The notes under the pieces: generated by a model
What the model was told of the DNA's origin: nothing
The model's input: only the letters and a program-made list of their open reading frames with translations
Databases searched by the model: none
Shown: positions 20,575-21,063 of the stretch, piece after piece
How positions within the stretch are numbered: the first letter of the stretch is position 1
Layout: each line of letters begins with the position of its first letter
Source of the DNA: a bacterium
Lineage (GTDB): Bacteria; Ratteibacteria; UBA8468
DNA length: 21,063 nt
Reading direction: 5' to 3'
Assembly: GCA_030637775.1 (NCBI GenBank)
Contig: DAOWFY010000019.1
Coordinates: 1-21,063 of the forward strand
Program-made: the position numbers and the translations under genes

Positions 20575-21063
20575 ATGGAAATAGGAATACCTAAAGAAAC
20601 AAAAAATAATGAATTTAGAGCGGCTTTAATTCCGGATGATGTGGTAAAGTTAGTTAAGAGCGGGCATAAGGTTTACCTGGAAAGAAGTGCTGGCGCTGGC
20701 TCTAATTTTTCTGATACGGAATATGAAAAAGCGGGGGCTAAGATCTGTGATACTGTTTATGACTGCAAAATTATTGTCAGGGTAAAGGAACCGGCATTGG
20801 ATACAATAAAAGAAAAACAAACAATAATGGCTTATTTGCATATTGAAAAGGGACAAAATCCTGAATTGCTAAATAAGTTAAAAGAGAAGAGAGTTTTAAG
20901 TTATGCTTATGAAGAAATAAAGAATAAAAAAGGTGAAAGACTGGTTAACTTGGGTTTTGAAGCGGGGATTGTTGGTATTGTTGAAGGTTTTAGGATCAAA
21001 GGTTTATTACCTGTTGCTGAACACAGAGATAAAAAAGAAATTTATTCTGAGGTAGCAAAATTA
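20575..21063 (+). CDS. Alanine dehydrogenase/PNT N-domain protein (partial, runs off the edge)
   Basis: The first 163 codons are open to the window end. MEIGIPKETKNNEFRAALIPDDV, GHKVYLERSAGAGSNFSD, IIVRVKEP (66-73) and MAYLHIEKG match the N-terminal domain shared by alanine dehydrogenase, transhydrogenase alpha and lysine-oxoglutarate reductase/saccharopine dehydrogenases; R15, K71 and H89 sit where the pyruvate-binding residues of alanine dehydrogenase lie. After YEEI the text KNKKGERLVNLGFEAGIVGIVE looks more like the saccharopine/lysine-ketoglutarate reductase branch than alanine dehydrogenase, which usually has LLAPMSEVAG there. The exact substrate is therefore open. Confidence 0.8.
   Translation, partial: MEIGIPKETKNNEFRAALIPDDVVKLVKSGHKVYLERSAGAGSNFSDTEYEKAGAKICDTVYDCKIIVRVKEPALDTIKEKQTIMAYLHIEKGQNPELLNKLKEKRVLSYAYEEIKNKKGERLVNLGFEAGIVGIVEGFRIKGLLPVAEHRDKKEIYSEVAKL

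Overview
The window looks like a piece of chromosome from an uncultivated, probably anaerobic bacterium. GC content is moderate to low, genes are packed tightly (many 1 to 4 nt overlaps), and the content is ordinary housekeeping and biosynthesis punctuated by toxin-antitoxin pairs, broken genes and short palindromic repeats. ArgB-family wording and the general gene style are reminiscent of Omnitrophota or similar candidate phyla, but this is a low-confidence impression; no marker gene in the window settles the taxonomy.

Left part, minus strand (1-8150). A lipid-handling block reads padR regulator, hotdog thioesterase, terminator, then acyl-CoA/ACP ligase and an RND/MMPL exporter. The ligase promoter (TTGACT, 17 bp, TATAGT) carries a perfect 18-bp palindrome over its -10, a likely operator. 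The RND gene has no canonical start before its first membrane helix and seems to start at AUA or AUU, overlapping the ligase stop. A 63-bp REPIN-like inverted repeat sits just upstream of padR. Next come a PiT phosphate transporter with its DUF47 partner, an AbrB/RelE-type toxin-antitoxin pair, and a scar made of a frameshifted ORF6N gene fused to the tail of a cold-shock gene.

Middle part, minus strand (8156-15751). Read in the direction of transcription it is smpB, ssrA (tmRNA), N-acetylmuramoyl-alanine amidase, murI, a three-hairpin array, queD-like, an isoprenylcysteine-methyltransferase-like membrane protein, a Phd/RelE toxin-antitoxin pair, purC, argB, argD. The tmRNA (14949-15294) is the most striking element: it begins 1 nt after the smpB stop codon and ends 3 nt before the amidase start codon, so it must be cut from a coding transcript.

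Right part, plus strand (15736-21063). A well-formed promoter drives rpe with almost no leader, followed by overlapping hisD and hisB, a short dispersed repeat (second copy at 11752), a DUF5665 membrane protein and xerC. An aldo/keto reductase with an out-of-frame internal deletion follows, then a headless gene fragment on the minus strand, and the first 163 codons of an alanine dehydrogenase/saccharopine dehydrogenase-like protein that runs off the end.

No CRISPR array, tRNA, rRNA or intact transposase gene was seen. The best candidates for something new are the smpB-ssrA-amidase packing and its consequences for RNA processing, the palindrome-controlled ligase/RND unit with its odd start codon, and the several families of small palindromic repeats.
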